Source: CAVWSM01 sp963798505
GTDB taxonomy: Bacteria > Actinomycetota > Actinomycetes > Jiangellales > Jiangellaceae
Assembly: GCA_963798505.1 (NCBI GenBank)
Contig: CAWCTX010000005.1
Location: 806,001-870,000, forward strand
DNA length: 64,000 nt
Direction: 5' to 3'
Shown here: one piece after another, positions 28,102 to 40,690 of the stretch
Numbering within the stretch: the stretch's first letter is position 1
Layout of the letters: every line of letters starts with the position of its first letter
The notes under the pieces: generated by a model
The model's database searches: none
The model's input: the letters and a program-made list of their open reading frames with translations, nothing else
Told to the model about the DNA's origin: nothing
Program-made: the position numbers and the translations under genes

Positions 28102-29463
28102 ATGTACGAGGGTCTGCGAGCCTCCGACTCCCCCGCTGGGGTTGAGGGCCCGGCTGTGCTGTCTACGGCCGAGCTGAGCGGGTTGGTCGACCGGCTGTGC
28201 CATCTCGATACGGCGTGGATGACGCGGAGCGGATCGAGCAGATCCGGGCCTTGGAGATGATCAAGTCGGCGTGTGCGGCGGCGCAGGCCCGGGTGACGGT
28301 GGGGTTCGCCGATTCGCAGCGGGCCGCCCAGAAGGCGGCCGGGGTGAAGGCCGCTGATCTGGGCCGCGGCATCGGCTCCCAGGTCGCGTTGGCGCGGCGG
28401 GACAGCGCGAGCCGGGGCGGCCGGCACCTCGGGCTGGCTGAGGCGTTGGTGCACGAGATGCCGCACACGTTGGCCGCGCTGGAGGCCGGGCTGGTCAGTG
28501 AGTGGCGGGCCACGATCGTGGTCCGCGAGACGGCGTGTCTGTCGGTCGAGCACCGCCGCCAGGTCGACGCGGAGCTGGCCGACCGGCTGCCGCAGCTGGG
28601 TGATCTGCAGGTCGAGCGGCAGGCCCGGGCGGCCGCCTATCGGCTCGACCCGGCCGCGTTTATGCGCCGCATGCGTGGTGCGGTGGCCGATCGGCGGGTG
28701 ACCTGCCGGCCGGCGCCGGACACCATGGCCCGGCTGTCCGGGTTCCTGCCGGCCGCGCAGGGGGTGGCCGCCTACGCCGCGCTGCGGCAGGGCCGCCGAC
28801 GCGCTCAAGGCGCAGGGCGACGAGCGCAGCCGTGAGCAGATCATGGCCGACGAGTTCGTTGCCCGCCTCACCGGACGAGCCGACGCCGAAACCGATGTCG
28901 AGGTCAACCTGATCGTGACCGACACGACGCTGTTCGGTGGCGATGACGAGCCCGCCGTGTTGGAGGGCTATGGGCCGATCCCGGCCGCGCTGGCCCGCCG
29001 GATGGTGCGGGACAGCACCTGCTCGGTGTGGGTGCGGCGGCTCTACACCCGCCCCGGCGATGGCGCGTTGATCGGCATGGACTCGCGACGGCGGGTGTTC
29101 CCCGAGGCGTTGCGCCGGTGGCTGGTCGTCCGCGACCAGACCTGCCGCACCCCGTGGTGTGACGCGCCGATCCGGCACGCCGACCACATCACGCAGGCCG
29201 CCGACGGCGGCGAGACCAGCGTCGCGGAACGGGCAGGGGCTGTGTGCGGCGTGCAACTACGCCAAGTCGATGCCCGGCTGGTCGGCCCGCGCGGTCGACG
29301 AGGACACCGGACAGGTCGAGACCACCACCCCGACCGGGCACACCTACACCAGCCACCCCCACCGCTGCCCGGCACCCCACGATGGCGGAGCCGACCCCCC
29401 GACATCATCGGCGGATCCGAGCTCGAACACCGCCTCCGCGTACTGCTAGGCGACGCCGCCTAA
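28102..29463 (+). CDS. DUF222/HNH endonuclease-domain protein 1 (frameshifted)
   Basis: A DUF222 (13E12-repeat) protein with a C-terminal HNH nuclease domain, a family that is multicopy in many actinomycetes and whose role is unresolved. The DUF222 part runs from MYEGLRASDSP through LARRDSASRGGRHLGLAEAL, and the HNH region reads TCRTPWCDAPIRHADHI, then NGQGLCAACNYAKSMPGW. At least four frame changes (near 28212, 28795, 29226 and 29360) break it. ATG 28102 lies seven bases after TAGAAT. A true pseudogene is possible here. Confidence 0.8.
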
Positions 29464-29756
29464 CTGGTTCGGCCCGTCTCGCGTTCCCACATCGTCAGCT
29501 GCTGCTCGAGTGCCTTCATGATCTCGAACACCTGGCTCGGTGGGATCCTGACCCGCGACACGATCCGCGTGGGCATGCGAACGACCTGCTTGCCCTCGTC
29601 GTCCGTGACCAGCTGCGGCGGCTGCTTCAGCACCGCGAAGTCGAGGACGAAGATCTCCTTGGTGTGCCAGAGCGACACGAAGTCGGCGTACGTGCCGGGA
29701 AGCACGTCTTCGCTGGCCTCGATCTCGTACCTGGGCTGAGGACGCTGCTCGCTCAT
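29460..29756 (-). CDS. DUF3467 domain protein
   Basis: A 98-residue protein (YADFVSLWHTKEIFVLDFAV, RIVSRVRIPPSQVFEIMKAL) of the DUF3467 family, function unknown, widespread in bacteria. Start is ATG at 29756; upstream in-frame ATGs exist but would overlap gcvP more. Downstream of gcvP by 16 bp, probably co-transcribed. Its stop overlaps the stop of the convergent HNH gene. Confidence 0.85.
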   Translation of the reverse strand: MSEQRPQPRYEIEASEDVLPGTYADFVSLWHTKEIFVLDFAVLKQPPQLVTDDEGKQVVRMPTRIVSRVRIPPSQVFEIMKALEQQLTMWERETGRTS

Positions 29757-29772
29757 GTCGCCCATCCTGCCC

Positions 29773-32655
<2,883 letters not shown>

Positions 32656-32732
32656 GGAGGCTCCTCGCAAGGGTGCGGTGGGCGGGCCTCCCCCTCTGTC
32701 ACGGCGCGCAGCTGCGCCGCTTCAGAGCTGCC

Positions 32733-32824
32733 TGACCCGTGTGGTCCGTTTGCCTGAGAGGTTCCGGGGAGATTGCCCCTTCGGCGCCCCGCGCTGGCTG
32801 CGCGAGGACTCTCCCACACGGGAT
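32733..32824 (-). ncRNA. glycine riboswitch
   Basis: On the minus strand: GGGAGAGTCC, then GGCGCCGAAGGGGCAA and CTCTCAGGCAAACGGACC, with a P1 stem CGTGTGG/CCACACG. These are the glycine aptamer core sequences. A single aptamer is clear; a purine-rich CTCTGAAGCGG follows and could be a degenerate second half. Leader to gcvP is about 75 nt. Confidence 0.9.
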
Positions 32825-32860
32825 CACCGGCAGCGGCCATGGTACCCGCTCAGGGGGCCC

Positions 32861-33457
<597 letters not shown>

Positions 33458-33639
33458 GCCGACCTCCATTTGATGGTCACGCTCGCCTCCACACCAAAGA
33501 ACGGTGCGTCGGCTCGCCGTTCCAACGGAACTGCTGCCCGAACCGGGCGCCAACTGACCCCTTGACGGTAGGCAGCCGATCGGGGTGGGTCAACGCAACA
33601 CGCAGGTGGCCTCGACCTCAGGTTGAGGTTCATCGGGAT

Positions 33640-34125
33640 TCACGGCCCCGTACGACCGAAATCCTCCGGGGAGACCTGGTCGAGGAACTCCCTGAAGTTG
33701 GCCACCTCGGCCTCTTCATCGGGTTCCTGCTCGTCGGCGATGGTGATGCCGACCTCCTCCAGCACGTCCTCGGCACCGAAGATCGGCGACCCGGTGCGCA
33801 GCGCCAGGGCGATCGCGTCAGACGGCCGCGCACTGACCTCGACCCCGCTGCCGAAGTGCAACTCGGCATAGAAGACGCCGTCGCGCAGCTCAGTGATGTC
33901 GACGCGCTCGAGCGTCAGCCCGGCTGCCTCGAGGACGTTGCGGAACAGGTCATGCGTCAGCGGCCGCGGCGGCACCTGGCCCTGTTGGGCGAATGCGATA
34001 GCCGTGGCCTCGACAGCTCCGATCCAGATGGGGAGATAGCGATCCCCGTCCGCCTCGCGGAGCAGCACGATCGGCTGGTTGGAGGGAACCTCCACGCGGA
34101 CACCGACCACATCAAGGCGACGCAC
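33640..34125 (-). CDS. bifunctional nuclease family protein (DUF151)
   Basis: A 161-residue BFN/DUF151 protein (YLPIWIGAVEATAIAFAQQG, HDLFRNVLEAAGLTLERVDI, RPSDAIALALRTGSPIF). Plant homologues show RNase and DNase activity; the bacterial role is unclear. Start GTG 34125. It sits between the two MerR genes, a conserved order. No frame problem. Confidence 0.93.
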   Translation of the reverse strand: MRRLDVVGVRVEVPSNQPIVLLREADGDRYLPIWIGAVEATAIAFAQQGQVPPRPLTHDLFRNVLEAAGLTLERVDITELRDGVFYAELHFGSGVEVSARPSDAIALALRTGSPIFGAEDVLEEVGITIADEQEPDEEAEVANFREFLDQVSPEDFGRTGP

Positions 34126-34172
34126 AAATTCACCCTAGCGCCGCCGGACGAGATGCGCCCTTGGCCGCACCG

Positions 34173-34874
34173 TCAGCGCCGCAGGCCCGCCATGACGAGC
34201 GCCGCGTGCAGCCGCAACGACAGCGAGGCCAGCTCACGGGTGGTGTCCTCGGCCCGCGCCTTGGCCTCGGTGCCGCGCTGGCGGGCGAGCGGCGCAACAA
34301 CCTGCTCGACCAGCCCGATCTGCCGGTCGGCGGCGGTCTTGACGGCCCGCAGGTTGCGCGGCTCCAGGCCGTACGAAGCCAGCTCGGCGACCAGGCTCAC
34401 GATCATCGCCGCGTCGCCGTCGTACGGCGTCGGTCCGCGCCCGCGGGTGACGAGTCCGTAGGACTCGACCTGGTCGAGCAGGTCCTCGTCGATGCCCGTC
34501 TGCTCGATCAGGTCAGCGCGGCTGAGCCGGGTGTCCGGCTCCGCGACGACGCCGGCCACGCGGAGCGCGCGCGGCGGCGGGATCGTCGACGCTGGACCCG
34601 ACAGCTCGAGGCCCTGGTCGATCGCCTCGAGGCAGTCCTTGATGACCCTGAGCGGCAGATAGTGGTCACGCTGCGCCGTGAGGACGTAGCGCAGCCGCGC
34701 GACGTCGTCGTGGCTGAACCGGCGGTAGCCCGAGCCCGACCGCTGCGGCTCGACCAGACCCTCTGTCTCCAGATACCGGATCTTGGAGATGGTGAGGTCT
34801 GGAAAGTCCGGGCTCAGCGCGACAATCACCTCGCCGATGCTGAGGGTGTCGCCGGCCCGGAGCGCTACTGTCAC
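34173..34874 (-). CDS. ftsR: MerR-family regulator FtsR
   Basis: A 233-residue MerR-like activator. The DNA-binding domain runs LSIGEVIVALSPDFPDLTIS, KIRYLETEGLVEPQRSGSGY, RRFSHDDVARLRYVL. In Corynebacterium the orthologue activates ftsZ. Start GTG 34874 overlaps the stop of the FHA gene (GTGA), so the two are coupled. The conserved gene order supports orthology. Confidence 0.88.
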   Translation of the reverse strand: MTVALRAGDTLSIGEVIVALSPDFPDLTISKIRYLETEGLVEPQRSGSGYRRFSHDDVARLRYVLTAQRDHYLPLRVIKDCLEAIDQGLELSGPASTIPPPRALRVAGVVAEPDTRLSRADLIEQTGIDEDLLDQVESYGLVTRGRGPTPYDGDAAMIVSLVAELASYGLEPRNLRAVKTAADRQIGLVEQVVAPLARQRGTEAKARAEDTTRELASLSLRLHAALVMAGLRR

Positions 34875-35386
34875 CGCGCGCCACCCCCGAACCCGCGCTG
34901 GCTCGCGTAGTAGACGAGCCGGAACTTGCCGATCTGCAGCTCGTCGCCGTTGGACAGCAGTGTCTTGTCGATGCGGTCACGGTTGACGTAGGTGCCGTTG
35001 AGGCTGCCCACGTCGCGGACCTCGTAGCCCTGGCCCGTGCGCTCCAGCTCGGCGTGCCGTCGCGACACCGTGATGTCGTCGAGGAAGATGTCGGAGTCGG
35101 GATGGCGGCCCGCGGTGACCAGATCGGTGTCGAGCAGGAAGCGGCTGCCGGCATTGGGACCGCGCAGCACCACCAGCAGGGCGCTGCCCACGGGTAACGC
35201 GTCGACGGCCGCCTGGTCGTCGGTCGACAGCACCATCGACTCGTCGCCCGGGGTCTCCTCGCGCCCCATCGACACGGTGGTCGACCAGTCGCCGGTGGGC
35301 TGCTGTGTCCGCAGCCGCGTTCCGCAGGCGGAGCAGAAGTTGGCCTCGGGCGGATTCTCGCTTCCGCACTGCGGGCAGAACGACAT
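34871..35386 (-). CDS. garA: FHA-domain protein, GarA/OdhI type, with N-terminal zinc ribbon
   Basis: A 171-residue forkhead-associated protein. The N-terminal zinc ribbon is CPQCGSENPPEANFCSACG. Then comes an ET-type phosphorylation region (TTVSMGREETPGDES; the threonine pair differs from the ETTS of GarA). The FHA domain reads AGRHPDSDIFLDDITVSRRH and SLNGTYVNRDRI. In relatives the phosphorylated protein switches 2-oxoglutarate and glutamate metabolism. Start ATG 35386. Confidence 0.9.
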   Translation of the reverse strand: MSFCPQCGSENPPEANFCSACGTRLRTQQPTGDWSTTVSMGREETPGDESMVLSTDDQAAVDALPVGSALLVVLRGPNAGSRFLLDTDLVTAGRHPDSDIFLDDITVSRRHAELERTGQGYEVRDVGSLNGTYVNRDRIDKTLLSNGDELQIGKFRLVYYASQRGFGGGAR

Positions 35387-35495
35387 GTGCCTAGCCTCCC
35401 ACCGCGGCCGCGCCGCGGACGTGCGCTCACGAACGTGTCGGAGCGGTGTGTCGGAACTCTCGACGCGTACCTCAGGTTGACGGTTTCGACGAAAC

Positions 35496-36320
35496 CTACG
35501 TGCCGGTGCCGGGAGGGTCAACCGGCATCCTGACGTCACCTATCGCAGGCGCGGGCGTGGCGTGCTGCGGCGGCTCGATCGGCCGCAGCGCGTCGACGGT
35601 GACCTCGTCGACCTCGTCCACCTCGGTGCGCCCACCCTTGTCGGACACCTGGGCAACCACCCCGCCGGGCACCGCCATCGCGGCCGCCATGGCAGGCGCG
35701 CCGATGGCCTTGATGACGTAGGGCTGCTCGAGATGCATGCCGTCCACCACGATGCCGTCGGCGCCGTCTCCGAACCACGTGTCGACCACGACGCGTACGG
35801 CCGAGTCGTTGCTGCCCTCGATCTGGATGACCTCGGCGCCCGCACTCCGCAGCTCCTGGATGATGCTGAGCATCAGGCTCCCGCCGACGTCCTGGTCGGG
35901 GTCGGTCACGGTCATCACAATGCCTGGCCCGGTGGCCGGCTCGGTGCCGGCCAGCACGCCGAGCTCCAGCGCGCGCTCCTGCGCCTGCTCGAGCGCGGTC
36001 TCTCCTTGGTCGGCGCTGGTGAGCAGCTCCCGCCGGGTCGACTGCAGGTCGGACAACTGATCACGCAGGCGGTCGTTTCGCTGCGTCAGCCCGTCGAGGA
36101 TCTGGACGAGGTCGCTGCGCCGAGCCTGTTGCAGAACGTCCTCCTCGCTGGCTCGCGTCTGCGTGACGGCGGCGAAGCCGAGCGCCGCGCAGAGCACGCC
36201 GACGACGACGCGGCCGTAGGTACGCTGCCGCTGGCCTGACGCGCGCAACCTTGCCCACGGGCTCGACGTTGTCGGCTCCGGGGTCTCGGCTTTGGTATCG
36301 ACCATTGGCTCTGCGCTCAT
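35496..36320 (-). CDS. DUF881 family protein (second copy)
   Basis: A 274-residue protein with one N-terminal helix (VVVGVLCAALGFAAVTQT), a coiled coil (about 70-110, LTQRNDRLRDQLSDLQSTRR) and an extracytoplasmic alpha/beta DUF881 domain (ATGPGIVMTVTD, RSAGAEVIQIEG). Function unknown; linked with small basic protein and cell-division genes. It overlaps sbp by 4 bp. Confidence 0.92.
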   Translation of the reverse strand: MSAEPMVDTKAETPEPTTSSPWARLRASGQRQRTYGRVVVGVLCAALGFAAVTQTRASEEDVLQQARRSDLVQILDGLTQRNDRLRDQLSDLQSTRRELLTSADQGETALEQAQERALELGVLAGTEPATGPGIVMTVTDPDQDVGGSLMLSIIQELRSAGAEVIQIEGSNDSAVRVVVDTWFGDGADGIVVDGMHLEQPYVIKAIGAPAMAAAMAVPGGVVAQVSDKGGRTEVDEVDEVTVDALRPIEPPQHATPAPAIGDVRMPVDPPGTGT

Positions 36321-36649
36321 GCGTTGAAGACGTGGCGACGGATGGCTGCGACGTTGGTGAAGATGCGGATGCCGAGCACGACGATGACGGCGGTGGACAG
36401 CTGCGCGCCGACCCCGAGCTGGTCACCCAGGAACACGATCAGCGCGGCGATGAGAACGTTGGAGATGAAGGAGACGATGAACACCCGGTCGTCGAAGGTG
36501 CCGTCCAAGCCGGACCGCAGCCCGCCGAACAGCGCGTCGAGCGCAGCGACGACCGCGATCGGGAGGTAGGGCTGCAAGGCCAGCGGCACGCTGACGTCGA
36601 AGATCAGCCCCGCGACGATGCCGAGTACGAGGCCAAGGGCCGCGATCAC
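36317..36649 (-). CDS. sbp: small basic protein (DUF1290)
   Basis: A 110-residue protein with three hydrophobic helices (VIAALGLVLGIVAGLIFDVS, PIAVVAALDALFGGLRSGLD, VFIVSFISNVLIAALIVFLG). Conserved in Gram-positive bacteria next to DUF881 genes; role unclear. GTG 36649 with GAGGAG upstream, overlapping the stop of the preceding DUF881 gene by 4 bp. Confidence 0.93.
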   Translation of the reverse strand: MIAALGLVLGIVAGLIFDVSVPLALQPYLPIAVVAALDALFGGLRSGLDGTFDDRVFIVSFISNVLIAALIVFLGDQLGVGAQLSTAVIVVLGIRIFTNVAAIRRHVFNA

Positions 36650-37497
36650 GTCTGCTCCTCTGTGGCGAATCGCAGCTGTACGCCGGTGGCGGCGGGCAGC
36701 TCGAGGTCGTCTTCGTTGAAGATGCCGTAGTCGATGCCATAGCTCGTCAGCTGGTCGAGCCACGTGCCACCAGGCCCGTCGCCGAAGTCGACGGCCAGCG
36801 AGTCGGGGTCGCCGATCGCCTGCACGTCGTAGGGCGACGCGATGGGCCGGTAGTTGACCAGGACGACGTCGTTGGCGGACCTGATCGCGGACAGGCTCGT
36901 GAGCCGCTCGCCGTTGATGCTGATCGCCTCGGCGCCCGCGCCCCACAGGCCGTTGACGACCTGCCGAAGGTCGAGATCGGTGACCAGGGAATCGTCAAAG
37001 CCGTCGTCCGGCGTGGGGTCGCCGTCGGGCGAGTTGGTGATGCGGACGCGAATGCCGGGGCCCGTGACCTGGGAGGTGCCGGCCACCGTGCGCAGCTGCT
37101 CGAGCTCGGCGGCCTGCGCGCTGCCGGCGGACGCGAGGCTGAGCGCGTTGTCCTGCAAGCTGTTGATGTCGCCCTCGAGAGCCGCGATCTGGCGGGTGAG
37201 TGCGTCGTTGAGCTCGTCGGCCTGCGCGACCCGGTCGAGCAGCTCCTCGCGCTCGGTGGAGAACACGTCTGCGTTGCGGCGCACCTGCACGACAGCCGCC
37301 GCAAGGAGCCCACCGGCGAGGACGAGGGTCAGCAGGGCCAGACTGCGACGGCGACGTGGCGGCTCACCTGCCCGTCCGCGCCGGGCGGCTGCTTCGGCGT
37401 ACCCCTCGTCGACGGGATTCTGGAACAAGTCGGTGATGAGCGACATGGACGCATCAGGGCGGGCCTGTGCGTCCGTACGGTCGCTCGTCGAAGTCAC
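36646..37497 (-). CDS. DUF881 family protein (first copy)
   Basis: A 283-residue paralogue of the gene at 35496. A cytoplasmic N-terminus of about 60 residues, a helix (LALLTLVLAGGLLAAAVVQV), a coiled coil (AQADELNDALTRQIAALEGD) and a DUF881 domain (VTGPGIRVRITNSPDG, GAGAEAISINGERL). Start GTG 37497. First gene of the coupled trio DUF881-sbp-DUF881. Confidence 0.92.
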   Translation of the reverse strand: MTSTSDRTDAQARPDASMSLITDLFQNPVDEGYAEAAARRGRAGEPPRRRRSLALLTLVLAGGLLAAAVVQVRRNADVFSTEREELLDRVAQADELNDALTRQIAALEGDINSLQDNALSLASAGSAQAAELEQLRTVAGTSQVTGPGIRVRITNSPDGDPTPDDGFDDSLVTDLDLRQVVNGLWGAGAEAISINGERLTSLSAIRSANDVVLVNYRPIASPYDVQAIGDPDSLAVDFGDGPGGTWLDQLTSYGIDYGIFNEDDLELPAATGVQLRFATEEQT

Positions 37498-37520
37498 ACG
37501 TCCTATGGTGGCACGCGTGC

Positions 37521-38159
37521 TCAGCGGCTCCGACCAGCGCGCATGACGCGCCCGGCCTGCAGGATGTAGATCACACCCGCCCACCAGTAGAGCGCGGCGC
37601 CCCAGATCGCGAACGCCCAGCCGAAGACCTTGGCCAGCAGGCTCAGGGTTGTCCCAGAGTCGTCGCCGAGCAGCAGCAGCGGGAAGGCGTAGAGCAGGCA
37701 GAACGTTGCCGCCTTCCCGAGGAAGTGCACGGGCAGGCCGATCACGCCGCTGCGCCGGCGCAGCACCCACAGGATCAGCGCCAGGATCACGTCGCGGCTG
37801 ACCAGGAGGACGGCGAACCACAGCGGGATGATGTCGCGGACCACGAACGCCACCACGGTGGCGAAGATGTAGAGCCGGTCGGCGACCGGGTCGAGCAGCT
37901 GCCCGACACGGGTGATCTGGTTCCACCGCCGGGCGAGCTTGCCGTCGAGCCAGTCGGTGAACGCCGACACGGCCAGCACGACGAGCGCCCAGCCGTCGGC
38001 TTCCTGGACGATGATCAGCCAGAGGAAGAGCGGGACGCCCAGCAGGCGCAGGAACGACAGGGCGTTCGGCACGGTGAGGATCCGGTCGGAGCTGACCTCG
38101 GTCCGTAGGATCTCGTCCACCGTCTCCCCTGCGATCGGAATTTCCTGCCGGTTGACCAT
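37521..38159 (-). CDS. CDP-alcohol phosphatidyltransferase (PgsA/Cls-like)
   Basis: A 212-residue membrane enzyme of phospholipid synthesis, transferring a phosphatidyl group from CDP-diacylglycerol to an alcohol. The signature D-x2-D-G-x2-A-R...G-x3-D-x3-D is complete (DWLDGKLARRW and GQLLDPVADR). About five to six helices. Start ATG 38159. The exact acceptor (glycerol phosphate or phosphatidylglycerol) cannot be told from sequence. Confidence 0.9.
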   Translation of the reverse strand: MVNRQEIPIAGETVDEILRTEVSSDRILTVPNALSFLRLLGVPLFLWLIIVQEADGWALVVLAVSAFTDWLDGKLARRWNQITRVGQLLDPVADRLYIFATVVAFVVRDIIPLWFAVLLVSRDVILALILWVLRRRSGVIGLPVHFLGKAATFCLLYAFPLLLLGDDSGTTLSLLAKVFGWAFAIWGAALYWWAGVIYILQAGRVMRAGRSR

Positions 38160-38208
38160 AGACGATGCGCGGCGGGGAGGCTGAGCACGGTGCATCGGAG
38201 GCATGCCC

Positions 38209-38706
38209 ATGGCGATCACCCAGCGTGACCTGCCGTTCCTGCGCCGGTGCGTGGCACTGGCGACCGAGGCGCTCGAGGCCGGCGACGAGCCGTTCGGTTC
38301 GGTGCTGGTTTCGGCCGGCGGTGAGGTGTTGGCGGAGGACCGCAACCGCGAGCACACGACCGGCGATCCGACGGCGCACCCCGAGATCGCTCTGGCGAGG
38401 TGGGCGGCGGTGCATCTGGACGCCATCGACCGCCCCGCCGCAACCGTCTACACCTCCGGGGAGCATTGCCCGATGTGCGCTGCCGCACACGGCTGGGTCG
38501 GCCTCGGACGGATCGCCTTCGTCCACTCCTCGGCGCAGCTCGCCGACTGGCTGGGTCAGCTGGGTGTCGGGCCGGCGCCAGTGCGGCCGTACGCGATCAC
38601 CGACATCGTCCGCGAGATTGTTGTCGATGGCCCGGTGCCTGAGCTGGCCGAGGAGATGTATGAGCTGCATCGGCGGTTCCGGGGAGCAAATCCGCCACCC
38701 GGGTAA
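38209..38706 (+). CDS. nucleoside/cytidine deaminase-family protein
   Basis: A 165-residue zinc deaminase. The zinc site is HPE (in PTAHPEIALARW) plus CPMC (GEHCPMCAAAHGWVG); the proton-shuttle Glu follows the first His. Close to guanine or cytosine deaminase types; substrate not certain. The second ATG (38209) is chosen since GGAGG lies 7 nt upstream of it and touches the first ATG at 38203. Divergent from the phosphatidyltransferase gene. Confidence 0.9.
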   Translation: MAITQRDLPFLRRCVALATEALEAGDEPFGSVLVSAGGEVLAEDRNREHTTGDPTAHPEIALARWAAVHLDAIDRPAATVYTSGEHCPMCAAAHGWVGLGRIAFVHSSAQLADWLGQLGVGPAPVRPYAITDIVREIVVDGPVPELAEEMYELHRRFRGANPPPG

Positions 38707-38784
38707 CTTTGCGGCGCATAGCAACACGGAGTTACCCGGTTCCTCATGCGGCTGGGATGAAGTCGATCAACCTTCGTCACTCTG

Positions 38785-38790
38785 TACACT
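38785..38790 (+). promoter_or_regulatory. -10 of the tRNA-Pro gene
   Basis: TACACT, 14 bp before the tRNA 5' end. No good -35 is evident. Confidence 0.5.
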
Positions 38791-38804
38791 TCCGCGTGGA
38801 GTAA

Positions 38805-38878
<74 letters not shown>

Positions 38879-39130
38879 CCGATCGAATCGGCTCTGACCA
38901 GCGGAAAACGCTAGATCGGGGCCGGTTCTACGTGACCGAGCTGTTCCGACCCACGTGCCAGGTCAGGGTCGGCCACGCAACTGCTCTTCTCGACGCGGAG
39001 AGAAGCGAGGGCAACATCGTCCGGAGCGGTTCGTCACATGTTGACGCGACGGAGCCCACGCCCGAGAGTCGTCACATGGCAGGCATCGAGCGGGAGCGCC
39101 TGACGGCAATGACGAGGCAGGAGTCCAGAC
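38879..39130 (+). promoter_or_regulatory. phoX upstream region with weak PHO-box candidate
   Basis: About 250 bp. GTTCGTC-N4-GTTGACG at 39029-39046 resembles the 11-bp-spaced direct repeats bound by PhoP (GTTCACC), matching 5 of 7 bases in each half. Suggestive only. Confidence 0.3.
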
Positions 39131-40618
39131 ATGACACTTCGACGTCGCACGGTGCTCAAGGGCGGCGCAGCCGCCACGGCCGCTCTCGCGGCCGGCCCGT
39201 TCCAGGGTTTGCTGAATATGCCGGCAGCGGCTGGCGCTCCCAACGCTCCGTTCCGCGCGCTTCGGCCGATCCAGGACGAGCGGGACGGCATGGTGCGGCT
39301 GCACCTACCCAAGGACTTCTCGTACCGGTCCTTCCACGACACCGAGTTCACGGTGACGCTTAACGACGGAACGAGACTTCCCGGTCGCCACGACGGCATG
39401 GGGGCCTTCCCTGGACCGAACGGAAACGTGGTCCTGGTCCGCAACCACGAGATCACGAACTCGCCCAACACCCCGGCCTTCGGGCCCGGCACGCCGTACG
39501 ACGCGCAAGCGGGCGCCGGCACGACGACGATCGAGGTAACGCCGTTCGGCGAGGTCGTGAGCGGGTTCACCAGTCTGAACGGCACGATGTTCAACTGCAG
39601 CGGCGGCGTGATGCCGTGGGGGTCGTGGATCACCTGTGAGGAGACGATCAACGGTCCCGATGTCGGGCCGGACTTCACCGGCGCCTCCAACGTCGGGCTG
39701 CAGAAGCCGCACGGCTACATCTTCGAGGTGCCGGCCGACGGCCAAAGCGACCGGCAGCCGATCACGCAGGCCGGGCGCTTCGCGCACGAGGCAGTCTCGT
39801 TCGACCCGGTCGACGGCATCCTTTACCTCACCGAGGACAACTTCGAGTTCCCGTCCGGCTTCTACCGCTACATTCCCGCGACCAATCCGATGCAGACCGG
39901 CAAGTTGGATAACGACGGCCGGCTGCAGATGCTCGCCGTCAAAGGCCGACCGAACATCCACCTCGAGGCTCGGCAGCGGCTGCGGGCGACTTACTCCGTC
40001 GAGTGGGTCGACATCGACGAGCCGAACCCGACGTTCCCGTTCACTCCAGGTCAGCCGGCTCCAACCACCAACGACGCGGCGCTGGTCGCGGTCGGGGATC
40101 AGGGCCGCGCGCAGGGCGCCGCGCTCTTCTCCCGGCTCGAGGGCCAGGTCTATGACAACAACGTCGTCTACTTCACGTCAACCCAGGGCGGCGGCCCCGA
40201 GGAGGACGACACCGACGACGACAACGCCAACGGATTCGGCCGCGGCAACGGCCAGGTGTGGGCGTATCACTGCCGCGCGCAGAAACTGCAGATCCTCTTC
40301 CAGGCACCGGTCGACCCCGCCGAAGCGAACCTCCGGTTCGACTTCCCGGACAACATCACGACCAGTGCCAGAGGGACGCTCGTCGTCTGCGAGGACAGCA
40401 CGGTCGACAACTACATCCGCGGCTTGTCGCGCGGCGGACAGCTTTGGGACATCGCCTTGAACCGCCTGGTCAGCCAGCTGACCGGCCTGCCGCGATTCGG
40501 CGACGAGTTCGCGGGCTCGACGTTCTCGCCCGACGGCCGCACGCTGTTCGTGAACATCCAGGCCAGCCGCGGCCTGACATTCGCGATCTGGGGCCCTTGG
40601 CAGCGGATCGGAGTCTGA
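39131..40618 (+). CDS. phoX: PhoX-family alkaline phosphatase (DUF839), Tat-exported
   Basis: A 495-residue secreted phosphatase of the PhoX type (calcium/iron enzyme). The Tat signal is LRRRTVLKGGAAATAALAAG. PhoX landmarks: GNVVLVRNHEITN, GTMFNCSGGVMPWGSWITCE with the active-site Cys region, FAHEAVSFDPVDGILYLTED, and GTLVVCEDSTVDNYIRGL. Not every calcium ligand can be checked. Probably phosphate-regulated. Start ATG 39131 with GGCAGGAG upstream. Confidence 0.9.
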   Translation: MTLRRRTVLKGGAAATAALAAGPFQGLLNMPAAAGAPNAPFRALRPIQDERDGMVRLHLPKDFSYRSFHDTEFTVTLNDGTRLPGRHDGMGAFPGPNGNVVLVRNHEITNSPNTPAFGPGTPYDAQAGAGTTTIEVTPFGEVVSGFTSLNGTMFNCSGGVMPWGSWITCEETINGPDVGPDFTGASNVGLQKPHGYIFEVPADGQSDRQPITQAGRFAHEAVSFDPVDGILYLTEDNFEFPSGFYRYIPATNPMQTGKLDNDGRLQMLAVKGRPNIHLEARQRLRATYSVEWVDIDEPNPTFPFTPGQPAPTTNDAALVAVGDQGRAQGAALFSRLEGQVYDNNVVYFTSTQGGGPEEDDTDDDNANGFGRGNGQVWAYHCRAQKLQILFQAPVDPAEANLRFDFPDNITTSARGTLVVCEDSTVDNYIRGLSRGGQLWDIALNRLVSQLTGLPRFGDEFAGSTFSPDGRTLFVNIQASRGLTFAIWGPWQRIGV

Positions 40619-40690
40619 CCGAGCCTGAGTAGGCGTCGCTCAGACTCGCGCGGCGCCATCTTCACCGAGTCGTTCCCGCGGAGCGGGCGC

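Noticed and set aside
27694..29463. A toxin-antitoxin pair made by the acidic 71-residue protein and the HNH gene
   Set aside because: They are divergent and no toxin or antitoxin fold is recognisable; composition alone is not enough.
36646..38727. A 693-residue continuous frame reading through the DUF881 gene into the phosphatidyltransferase region
   Set aside because: Only the first-copy DUF881 part (from 37497) has protein-like sequence; the upstream part is antisense or out of frame to the clear pgsA-like and deaminase genes.
40619..40690. Strong terminator between phoX and der
   Set aside because: Only a weak CTGAG/CTCAG dyad without a T-run; not convincing enough to list.
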